The translations under genes and the position numbers were made by a program. Under the pieces are notes generated by a model, which did not search any database, was not told where the DNA came from, and saw nothing but the letters and a program-made list of their open reading frames with translations. This document shows positions 1-6,335 of a DNA stretch of 7,715 nucleotides, piece after piece (position 1 is the stretch's first letter; each line of letters starts with the position of its first letter). Source of the DNA: Methanosarcinales archaeon (GTDB lineage Archaea; Halobacteriota; Methanosarcinia; Methanosarcinales; Methanogasteraceae); NCBI GenBank assembly GCA_030609345.1, contig JAUWCK010000045.1, positions 1 to 7,715 of the forward strand, given 5' to 3'.

Positions 1-141
1 CGCTGTGAACCCGGGCGCACCCTTCTTCGCCGCCCCTGCCGTCGTGCCTTCCGCCGCCGGTGCAGTCGCCTTTGCCGCCGCGGGTCTCTTCGTTGGTACT
101 GGCGTCAGTGTCACGCGCTCGCCCGGCGGCGCAGCCGTTGC
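1..141 (-). repeat. Inverted terminal repeat, left copy (shared C-terminal stalk and PGF cassette)
   Basis: Bases 1-141 are the exact reverse complement of 7575-7715. Both copies code, in the same frame, for the end of a surface protein from ATAAPPGERVTL to APGFTA. Beyond 141 the match continues with six scattered differences to about base 207, and protein similarity continues to FGLVGS at 256-273. The repeat is protein-coding, not a transposon end. Confidence 0.95.
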
Positions 142-3100
142 ATTTGCCGGTGCTTTTGTCGCGGTCACGGTCGGCGTCGGGGTCCCGAACCATCCTGGCG
201 GGTATGTGCCGCCGCCACCGCTGCTGCTGCTGCTGCTGCTGCTGCCGGTCGCCTTTGAACCGACAAGTCCGAAGGTGCAGAGGTGATCCACGTCAGCATA
301 GACGCATGTTCCGGATCTGGTACTGGGCTGCTTCACCCACTCTGTGGCATTGTCGTACTTCCATATCGCAAGGGTGCTTGCATCGATACCCAGAGCAGCG
401 AGCGTTGTAGCGTTGTAGCATATCTCGATGCGGATCGTGCCGTTTCCTGCTGCCAATTCATCGAGGATGTCCTTGCTCACGTTGACGGTGACGCCGCTCA
501 CAACCTTGTCACCGGACCCCAGACCGTAGCGTGGCTTGGAGGAATTGACCTCAGATGAGTTTGTGGCGTTTCCAATAGCAGTTATATTGATCCATCCGGT
601 CACGTCATCACCGAAGTCACAGGTTACGTTCACATCGCCGGATGTGACAATAGCCGTCCCATTGGTCACAGTCACATTGGTTGGTTCGGCAGCGTTCACG
701 GTCACATGTACCTCGTTGCTCGTCTTACTGCCGTTACTCACGGTTATGCGGGTTATTCCCACATGCTCTGCCGTGAAGTTCGTGGCAGTATCGTTTATCT
801 CAGTAAGCGATCCGATATATGCATCGCTGATAGCCCATTCAAATAGGAAGTACTCAGATATCTCCGCACCGTCCTGAGCATAACCTCTGGCTATGAAGTC
901 CTGCGACCCATTGATGTCCAACGTCTTCGAGGTCGGCGTCACGTTGATATGGTGAAGTGGTGGCACCCCCATCGGCGCAAAGACGCTGAATGTCGTGATG
1001 TTCACACCAACGACATTGCCTGTTGTATCCAGATACCGTCCATTATCCCAGCCGTCTTTGACCCACCCTGTGCCGTTATGCTTCCACACCGTGAGACTCG
1101 ATTCAACCATGGTGCCAGTGAGATCAGAGTCGGAATAACTGAAGTTTAGATATAACCATGCTCCTGCACTCTGGTTCATGGCGTTGATGAACTTGCTGAT
1201 GTTGTGCCATCCGGATGAGTCAGCTGCCGGCGAACCCTCGCCCTTGAGCGATACGTCTCCGCCGTATGTGAAGGAGACTGTTGTGCCGTTTAAGGTGTTG
1301 TCTGTGAAGGTGTTGGATGGTGAGCCCACGATCCAGATGTCCCAGTCGCTGTTATCCGACGCGGTGTTGCCCGTGAGCGTGTTGTTGCTCGAAGAATGCA
1401 GGTAGGTGCCCCGGTGGTTGTTCGATGCGATGTTATCAGAGATGTTGCAGTGATCCACACTGTTGAGGTAAATCCCGGCAAAGTCATCATTTGTCGCCGC
1501 GGTCACATTGAACCCTGAGATGTTCACGTAATCTGCGGTCACATCAAAGACGTGATCCGAAGCCGAAGCCGCGGTCACAGTCACCACATCCGCGCCCTCG
1601 CCTGCAAGCGTGAGACGCTTGTTCACGAGCACGTTCTCGTCATAGGTACCGTTCCAAACAAACACGCTGTCACCCTCAATCGCATTATCCACTGCTGCCT
1701 GTATCGGCGCCGTGTTGTTTGCGTTGAACACGCTGCCGTCACGCCACCAGCCGGTCTCGTTGACACAGATGTCGCCGCAGGTGCAGGGGAATGTTGCTAC
1801 CATCCTGGCGCGGAGACAGACGTTTTCGCCTCCGTCCGGGCTCGCCATGTCCGTCCACGAACAGCTACTGTTGTGCCTGATAAAGCTTACATTGGCCTGT
1901 ATAGTCGGACTGACCGTACCTGAAATTTCCGTTTCGACAGGTATAGGGTAACCATAACCCGGCGTGGTCATATTGACGCCAATCGTGAATTGCTGACCCG
2001 CATCCATCGGAATCGGAGTGTTCAGTGGTATGGAGTAGTAACCATACTCTTGACAGGTATCGGTTTGATTGGCAAGTTCACTTCCAAAATAACCATCCCA
2101 GACATAGATCTCATACTCGGCATTGTTGCTTGTTGTCCAGAAATCGACATGGGTTAAGTTCCCGGACTGGTCTGCGGTAAAGTTGCTTGCCATCCATGCG
2201 CCGCTGTCGCCGTAGCCCACGCTACCTACAAAACCAGCCTCATCCCAGTAGAGCAGTTCTTCATCAGGCACGGGGTCTTTATACTTAAGATAGGCTATGC
2301 TCCGGACACAACTTGAGTTGTATGCAAGATAGAAGTAGCCGTCATTTCCCCAATCTGTGCCCCAGCTGTTCTTGACGATCCATGCTCCTTCTCCGCTACT
2401 TTCTGGGTCCGGATGCGGGACGGAATCGTTCCAGCCTATGATCGACACTAAGTGATTAGCTCCAGAGCATGAATAGTATTCATAGATGAATCCCCATATC
2501 TCCTCATTACGCAGCCCAACATCGTCGTAATAGAAAGACATTGTAACAGGTCCGTGATCGTATACCGCAGTCTTTATCGCGTCAAGATCTAACCCGTCAT
2601 TCGTTACAAGCCGGTATCCATCAACTCTTTTGACAGGTGCACAATCATCACATACACACGACCCATCACAGTTCAAAGCCGTGGTGTTGTAAGGATTGCA
2701 TGATTCCAGAACCGAACCTTTCTTGATGAAAGCCTCGGCGGCAAGCCAGCCCCATCCACCACCCCTACAGGGGTCGTCAGCGCCGTCATACAGATATATC
2801 CATGAACGGTCAACGCACAAGGCTATGCTCTGCTCGGAGAAATTGTACTCTGTACTCTCATTTATCAGAACTGCTGATTCCAGTACCGATGTGGTTCCGA
2901 AGGTCCAGCAGGTGCCGCAAGTACTCTGGTTTTTGATCGGGGTCACGTTGCCGGAATCTCTCCAGTCGAAACTGCTGGGAAGCTCACCTGGCGCCTGAAT
3001 CCTCTTAACCGGGATCTCGTCCAGATGGCTCAAGTCTATGGGTGGGGGAATGTAGCCGTAAGTGTAGCCGATGGACGTCCTGAGCGGATTCGCATGGTAA

Positions 3101-3255
3101 GTCACAAAATCCGGATTCAGTGGAGCCGATTGGAGTTCTTCAGCCACATTAAACTCAGAGATGTTTACGTAATCCGCGCTCGCAGTAGCGGTCGTCGCCA
3201 TCCCGACCGCCACAAGTACCATCGCGGTTATCAGTATGTGATTTATCCGTTTCAT
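1..3255 (-). CDS. Secreted multidomain C1A (papain-like) cysteine protease with lectin-like, beta-helix and Ig-like domains, partial at C-terminus
   Basis: One reading frame is open from ATG at 3255 to the left edge (1085 codons, no stop), so the C-terminus is missing. Residues 1-27 form a signal peptide (basic start, hydrophobic core, ASA end). Residues about 95-325 are a papain-fold peptidase with the full active site: Gln110 and Cys116 in QSTCGTCWTF, His268 in GANHLVSIIGW, Asn296 in WIVKNSWGTDWG. Residues about 330-490 resemble the lectin-like domain that commonly follows archaeal C1A peptidases (GFVGSVGYGDSGAW, YEIYVWDGYFG). Residues about 500-665 are a NosD/PbH1-type right-handed beta-helix (IQAAVDNAIEGDSVFVWNGT, NNTLTGNTASDN). 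Residues about 768-855 look Ig-like, and 856-1000 are another beta-rich module. Then come Ser8-Gly4, a Pro/Thr/Ala stalk and APGFTA, the start of a PGF-CTERM sorting signal. Many NxS/T sequons suggest a glycosylated, surface-anchored enzyme acting on external protein. The substrate is unknown. Domain names are from memory of families. Confidence 0.93.
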   Translation of the reverse strand, partial: MKRINHILITAMVLVAVGMATTATASADYVNISEFNVAEELQSAPLNPDFVTYHANPLRTSIGYTYGYIPPPIDLSHLDEIPVKRIQAPGELPSSFDWRDSGNVTPIKNQSTCGTCWTFGTTSVLESAVLINESTEYNFSEQSIALCVDRSWIYLYDGADDPCRGGGWGWLAAEAFIKKGSVLESCNPYNTTALNCDGSCVCDDCAPVKRVDGYRLVTNDGLDLDAIKTAVYDHGPVTMSFYYDDVGLRNEEIWGFIYEYYSCSGANHLVSIIGWNDSVPHPDPESSGEGAWIVKNSWGTDWGNDGYFYLAYNSSCVRSIAYLKYKDPVPDEELLYWDEAGFVGSVGYGDSGAWMASNFTADQSGNLTHVDFWTTSNNAEYEIYVWDGYFGSELANQTDTCQEYGYYSIPLNTPIPMDAGQQFTIGVNMTTPGYGYPIPVETEISGTVSPTIQANVSFIRHNSSCSWTDMASPDGGENVCLRARMVATFPCTCGDICVNETGWWRDGSVFNANNTAPIQAAVDNAIEGDSVFVWNGTYDENVLVNKRLTLAGEGADVVTVTAASASDHVFDVTADYVNISGFNVTAATNDDFAGIYLNSVDHCNISDNIASNNHRGTYLHSSSNNTLTGNTASDNSDWDIWIVGSPSNTFTDNTLNGTTVSFTYGGDVSLKGEGSPAADSSGWHNISKFINAMNQSAGAWLYLNFSYSDSDLTGTMVESSLTVWKHNGTGWVKDGWDNGRYLDTTGNVVGVNITTFSVFAPMGVPPLHHINVTPTSKTLDINGSQDFIARGYAQDGAEISEYFLFEWAISDAYIGSLTEINDTATNFTAEHVGITRITVSNGSKTSNEVHVTVNAAEPTNVTVTNGTAIVTSGDVNVTCDFGDDVTGWINITAIGNATNSSEVNSSKPRYGLGSGDKVVSGVTVNVSKDILDELAAGNGTIRIEICYNATTLAALGIDASTLAIWKYDNATEWVKQPSTRSGTCVYADVDHLCTFGLVGSKATGSSSSSSSSGGGGTYPPGWFGTPTPTVTATKAPANATAAPPGERVTLTPVPTKRPAAAKATAPAAEGTTAGAAKKGAPGFTA
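220..243 (-). repeat. Pure (AGC)8 trinucleotide tract encoding Ser8
   Basis: Eight identical AGC codons in the protease linker encode residues 1005-1012, followed by Gly4. The homologous linker in the right-hand protein (IPTGGDGTYPP) has no such tract, which accounts for most of the 27-base length difference between the two cassettes. A pure triplet run is prone to in-frame length change. Confidence 0.9.
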
Positions 3256-3264
3256 GTCTTATAA

Positions 3265-3270
3265 TCCTCT
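3265..3270 (-). promoter_or_regulatory. Shine-Dalgarno of the cysteine protease gene
   Basis: On the minus strand AGAGGA lies nine bases upstream of the ATG at 3255. This good spacing supports that start, as does the signal peptide that immediately follows it. Confidence 0.65.
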
Positions 3271-3275
3271 TTTAG

Positions 3276-3295
3276 TATATTATTAATTAAATATG
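3276..3295 (-). promoter_or_regulatory. AT-rich archaeal promoter candidate for the cysteine protease gene
   Basis: A 20-base stretch of almost pure A/T, reading ATATTTAATTAATAATATAC on the minus strand, lies just upstream of the Shine-Dalgarno and fits a TATA box. If the box is its distal half, transcription would begin close to the start codon and the Shine-Dalgarno might lie at or before the mRNA end. A second weaker TATA-like site (CATATATTC, near 3355-3363) would give a leader of roughly 75 bases instead. The sequence alone does not decide between them. Confidence 0.45.
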
Positions 3296-3771
3296 GTTAT
3301 CTATCAGTAATAGTGACTATACACTCCCATCCATCGTCCGCAAAGCAGCAGAAGAGAATATATGCCGGAAGTAAAGCCGTGACCGGTTGCAGATACAAGC
3401 AATCCCACGATCCTGTATGGCGATACCGAACAGTCTGACGTTCCGCGGCGTTGTATGTGCGATTGCCTGCGCCTTCGTGTACTGTTTTTGCTTCCACACC
3501 AGATCTCCATCGAGATGTTCTTACGCGTTCGCACCACAAGCGGTAGTTCGCGATAAAGTTGTTGCCGGGTTTTTAAACCCACACTCTTATGTTCGTCGGT
3601 CGATACGCTCCTGCCATGTTAGGAGCTGTCAATAGTATAATACCCCTTCTGCTGCCTTTTCCTGTTGCCTCCGTCTTCCTATCTTCTGGCGTCAAGACCC
3701 TCATGGTCGTGGACAGTATCACGTCGCACAACCCGTACCCACCAGTCGATTACATCGTTATTCGCGTATGA

Positions 3772-3780
3772 TTTATAATA
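3772..3780 (+). promoter_or_regulatory. Orphan TATA box candidate (TTTATAATA)
   Basis: TTTATAATA matches the archaeal TATA consensus well and sits in otherwise mixed sequence. Transcription would begin around 3800-3806, inside or next to the hairpin at 3794-3829 and about 170 bases before mptA. It could drive an alternative long mptA leader or a small RNA. It could also be chance. Confidence 0.35.
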
Positions 3781-3793
3781 AAGGTTGTGATGA

Positions 3794-3829
3794 GCGGTAG
3801 CAGTAACGGCTCTGCTCGGCTGCTGCCGC
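3794..3829 (+). repeat. Strong stem-loop (10-bp inverted repeat) upstream of mptA
   Basis: GCGGTAGCAG at 3794-3803 pairs with CTGCTGCCGC at 3820-3829 over ten base pairs, one of them G-U when read as plus-strand RNA, around a 16-base loop. An alternative shorter pairing of AGCAG with CTGCT inside the same segment is also possible. A purine run (GAAAAAAGAAAG) follows rather than a U-tract, so on the plus strand it does not look like a terminator. Confidence 0.5.
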
Positions 3830-3918
3830 CGAAAAAAGAAAGATAGTGAATGGACGAATGTCCGCAGGCATCCTTGATCCGGACACCACGCGGTGACAGC
3901 ACATAGTCGTCCGCAAGA

Positions 3919-3929
3919 GTTATATATTA
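3919..3929 (+). promoter_or_regulatory. TATA box of mptA
   Basis: GTTATATATTA lies about 46-56 bases before the mptA ATG. Initiation about 25 bases downstream would give a leader of roughly 20-25 bases that still includes the Shine-Dalgarno. The purine-containing CGCAAGA just upstream is in the place of a BRE, although it is not a strong match. Confidence 0.6.
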
Positions 3930-3961
3930 CCGAACACAGCACACAACCAGATTACTCAGTC

Positions 3962-3965
3962 GGAG
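3962..3965 (+). promoter_or_regulatory. Shine-Dalgarno of mptA
   Basis: GGAG nine bases before the ATG at 3975 supports this start, as does the N-terminal sequence, which begins at the position expected for the family. Confidence 0.65.
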
Positions 3966-3974
3966 AATAATATC

Positions 3975-4955
3975 ATGAAACTACCTGTGGTCGAACTGCC
4001 GGACATTCAGGCAACCCGTCCTGCAATCCCGATTAACCTGACGCGCGTCGGCGTGACCGATGTCAAGAAACTGATCGAGATTGCGCGTGAGGGTAAGCGC
4101 CCGATCGTGCTCATCGCACGGTTCAACATCTTCGTGGACCTGCCGCCTGACCGCAAGGGTGCGAACCTTTCAAGGAACTTTGAGACGATCGATGAGGTTC
4201 TGGAGGAGGCGGTCGAGGCGCCGGTGTACGAGATAGAGGAGCTCTGTGGAGTTGTCGCACGCCGCCTCCTGACCAAGCACGAGTACGCGTCCCGCGCCGA
4301 GGTGCAGATGAACAGCGAATATGTGGTCAAGCGGGTGACTCCTGTGACACAGATGCACTGCCAGGGCGTGGCTAACATCTTCGCAGAGGCGATCGCCACA
4401 CGATCCGGCAACGACGGCGATATCACGGTTCGGAAACTCGTTGGCACAGAGGTTCTCGGGATGACCGCATGTCCGTGTGCGCAGGAGATCATGCATGACC
4501 GCGCCAGACAGGAGTTGTGCGATCTCGGAGTTCCTGATGCCACGATTGCGCAGTTCTTGAGCAGGGTTCCGATGGCGACCCATAACCAGCGCGGACGCGG
4601 AACCATCTCCATCGAGGTGCATGACGGATATGATGTCTCGATTGAGAAACTGATCGACATCACCGAGAACTCAATGAGTTCTAAGATATTCGAACTGCTC
4701 AAGCGATCTGACGAGGCGTCAGTAGTCGATACCGCACACCGGAACCCGAAGTTTGTTGAGGACTGTGTCCGGACGATGGCTCATTCGATCGTGAAGGAGT
4801 TTCCGTATCTGCCAGACGACTCCATGATCTCGATCAAGCAGATCAATGAGGAGAGTATCCACCAGCACAATGCCTGCGCCGAGCGGTCTGCCACACTCGG
4901 GGAACTGCGGACCGAACTGGCTGGAGTGATGCCGCTCCTGGACCAGGGCGCCTGA
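3975..4955 (+). CDS. mptA: GTP cyclohydrolase MptA (FolE2-like, type IB)
   Basis: Complete 326-residue protein of the FolE2/MptA family, at its usual length. In archaea MptA is an Fe(II)-dependent cytosolic enzyme that opens GTP to 7,8-dihydroneopterin 2',3'-cyclic phosphate, the first committed step toward tetrahydromethanopterin. MptB usually acts next and is not in this window. Family hallmarks are visible: [16 protein letters not shown] at 54-69, the metal/active-site region [14 protein letters not shown] with Cys166 and Cys168, [10 protein letters not shown] with His203, and [13 protein letters not shown] near the C-terminus with His296 and His298. The gene has its own TATA box and Shine-Dalgarno and appears monocistronic, because the next gene (argC) converges on it after only 29 bases. 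The main alternative is a folate- or queuosine-type FolE2 in a non-methanogen. The archaeal surface-protein context makes methanopterin the better reading. Confidence 0.93.
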   Translation: MKLPVVELPDIQATRPAIPINLTRVGVTDVKKLIEIAREGKRPIVLIARFNIFVDLPPDRKGANLSRNFETIDEVLEEAVEAPVYEIEELCGVVARRLLTKHEYASRAEVQMNSEYVVKRVTPVTQMHCQGVANIFAEAIATRSGNDGDITVRKLVGTEVLGMTACPCAQEIMHDRARQELCDLGVPDATIAQFLSRVPMATHNQRGRGTISIEVHDGYDVSIEKLIDITENSMSSKIFELLKRSDEASVVDTAHRNPKFVEDCVRTMAHSIVKEFPYLPDDSMISIKQINEESIHQHNACAERSATLGELRTELAGVMPLLDQGA

Positions 4956-4984
4956 ATCTGAATATCAGCCGTTCTTGGGCCGGG

Positions 4985-5998
4985 TCACGGCGACAGTGGA
5001 GGCGTCAGGAGTCCCGCTGTCTCAGGAAGACCGAACATCAGGTTCATGTTCTGGATCGCCTGCCCTGACGCACCTTTCACGAGGTTGTCGATCGCGGAGA
5101 CCACGACAACGCGTCGCCCCCCGCAGGCAATCCCGATGTCGCAGAAGTTTGAGCCGCGCACATCCGAAAGATTAGGTATACTGTCCCGCACCCGCACAAA
5201 CGGTTTATCCCGGTAGAACTCATTATACAGTCCCAGTACCGCGTCATAATCCTGCTCTTTGTGCAGGATGAGATGTGCGGTTGTCAGAATCCCGCGAATG
5301 GTAGGAACGACATGCGGCGTGAAATAAATGTTATTAAGCGAGCGATCCAGCCGGCTCAACTCCTGAACGATCTCTGGCAGATGCCTGTGCGTGGTGATGT
5401 TGTAAGCACGGACGTTCTCTGCGAGATTTGGGTAATGCGAGATGGCTGATGGATCTGCGCCTGCCCCGGATACCCCCGATTTGGAATCGAAGATCGCATA
5501 CTCAATCGATCCTTCGCTTGCAAGCGGTGCTGCCGAAAGTATCGCACCTGTCGGGTAGCATCCCGGATTTGCGACGAGATCCGCTTCTGCGATTCCCCCG
5601 TGCAGTTCAGGAAGACCAAAGACCGCACCTCCATCTCTCGGATCGGTGTGCGGACGCTTGTACGTGTCTTCGAAGACCTGCTGCGGCAGCCTGTAATCCG
5701 CGCTCAGATCGATGACGCGCGTACCGCCTGCGAGGAGTTCCGGGACGATATCCATCGCAGCGCCGTGCGGTACTGCCGTGAACACGACTTCGCACGCAGA
5801 AGCGATCTCCGATGGCGCGGGTCTGGCGAAAGCCAGATCGGTTAGCCCTGCGAGGTGCCTGTGAACGTCTGTCGCAGGAGTGCCTGCGAGCCGCCTCGAT
5901 GTCACGGTTCTGATCCTTGCTTCCGGGTGCTGCAGGAGCAGCCTGATCAGTTCCCCGCCTGTGTATCCTGAGCCGCCGATGATTCCAATATCGATCAT
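4985..5998 (-). CDS. argC: N-acetyl-gamma-glutamyl-phosphate reductase ArgC
   Basis: Complete 337-residue protein at normal ArgC length. It catalyses the NADPH-dependent reduction of N-acetyl-glutamyl 5-phosphate to the semialdehyde in arginine/ornithine biosynthesis, in the cytosol. The Rossmann nucleotide-binding motif is at the N-terminus (IGIIGGSGYTGGELIRLL, residues 4-21). The catalytic Cys147 lies in ANPGCYPTGA, the conserved SGVSGAG follows at 174-180, and His206 is in THRHLPEI. The start is fixed by the usual position of GxSGYTG, a few residues after Met. There is no clear Shine-Dalgarno (AAAGTACCC precedes the ATG), so a leaderless or short-leader mRNA is possible. Other arg genes are absent from the window, so this looks like a scattered rather than operonic arginine gene. 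A LysY-type role (LysW-linked lysine pathway) is less likely but cannot be fully excluded without comparing substrate-pocket residues. Confidence 0.95.
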   Translation of the reverse strand: MIDIGIIGGSGYTGGELIRLLLQHPEARIRTVTSRRLAGTPATDVHRHLAGLTDLAFARPAPSEIASACEVVFTAVPHGAAMDIVPELLAGGTRVIDLSADYRLPQQVFEDTYKRPHTDPRDGGAVFGLPELHGGIAEADLVANPGCYPTGAILSAAPLASEGSIEYAIFDSKSGVSGAGADPSAISHYPNLAENVRAYNITTHRHLPEIVQELSRLDRSLNNIYFTPHVVPTIRGILTTAHLILHKEQDYDAVLGLYNEFYRDKPFVRVRDSIPNLSDVRGSNFCDIGIACGGRRVVVVSAIDNLVKGASGQAIQNMNLMFGLPETAGLLTPPLSP

Positions 5999-6074
5999 GG
6001 GTACTTTAGTGGCGGACAGATCAAAAAGATTTTTCGGTGGCGCGGGGGTTTTCAGGTTGTGGAAAGGCAGCCGG

Positions 6075-6084
6075 AATATTTATC
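6075..6084. promoter_or_regulatory. TATA candidate shared by divergent promoters
   Basis: AATATTTATC on the plus strand (GATAAATATT on the minus strand) resembles an archaeal TATA box in both directions. Used leftward it would start argC mRNA near 6050, leaving about 55 bases of leader. Used rightward it would start near 6105, about 230 bases before the chosen start of the surface gene. The argC use is the more plausible. Confidence 0.4.
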
Positions 6085-6114
6085 AACATTACGAACCAGA
6101 GTAGAGCCAAACTG

Positions 6115-6157
6115 GGTGGGCGTGACCAATCAAAAAAGGTGGGCGAAATCCTCCCAC
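6115..6157 (+). promoter_or_regulatory. Octamer direct repeat plus short hairpin, possible operator
   Basis: GGTGGGCG occurs at 6115-6122 and again at 6138-6145, 23 bases apart start to start (about two helical turns). The second copy also forms a 5-bp stem with CCCAC at 6153-6157 around a nine-base loop. Such spacing would suit a dimeric regulator binding one DNA face, but the elements are short and could be chance. Confidence 0.25.
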
Positions 6158-6335
6158 TCAGGAAAAACAGGCGGGTCAACTCATGGGATACAGGCACATC
6201 ACCGGACAGAATAAAACGATTGTAAATGCTACATCCGACACGCTTACTCGTGCACACACGCTTATGGCGCCCGTCTGCGCCGCGGCAGCAGCAGCAGCGG
6301 GCGTGGACACTCTGATCGGAAACGGCGGCGTGGGT

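Larger units (their letters stand above)
3296..3918. other. Long intergenic stretch without a recognisable gene
   Basis: I see no convincing protein gene here. Open frames exist on both strands (for example 3387-3635 plus and 3304-3582 minus), but their translations are rich in Arg, Cys and Ser, lack recognisable motifs and overlap one another, as expected of non-coding DNA or an old decayed gene. Visible elements are a perfect short inverted repeat GGGTTT-TT-AAACCC at 3567-3580, TATA-like sites near 3633-3642 and 3772-3780, and a strong hairpin at 3794-3829. No tRNA or C/D-box RNA could be recognised. A small RNA or a long mptA leader remains possible. Confidence 0.5.
5999..6335. other. Divergent control region between argC and the repeat surface protein
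   Basis: This stretch separates two divergently transcribed genes. It contains a symmetric AT-rich TATA candidate at 6075-6084, a direct octamer GGTGGGCG at 6115-6122 and 6138-6145, and a small hairpin GTGGG/CCCAC at 6139-6157. From 6183 an ATG-led stretch is open in the same frame as the downstream gene (51 codons, ending in an Ala-rich run encoded partly by GCA repeats). It has no good ribosome site, and its translation places 51 residues ahead of a good signal peptide, so I treat it as non-coding leader with low certainty. Confidence 0.5.

Noticed and set aside
3787..3793. C box of a C/D-type guide RNA (GTGATGA)
   Set aside because: No CUGA D box or second C'/D' pair follows within the expected distance.
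3790..3846. 18-codon open frame (MSGSSNGSARLLPPKKER) after the TATA box at 3772
   Set aside because: It is very short, overlaps the hairpin, has no good ribosome site and has no homologue I can recognise. I briefly considered a Sec61-beta-like start, but the sequence does not continue.
4007..4702. 231-codon open frame antisense to mptA, plus a shorter one at 4170-4622
   Set aside because: Both lie wholly inside the well-supported mptA gene, have low-complexity Ser/Arg/Thr-rich translations and no recognisable motif. They are shadows of the codon bias.
3975..5998. mptA-argC operon
   Set aside because: The genes are on opposite strands and converge, so they cannot share a transcript in the usual sense.
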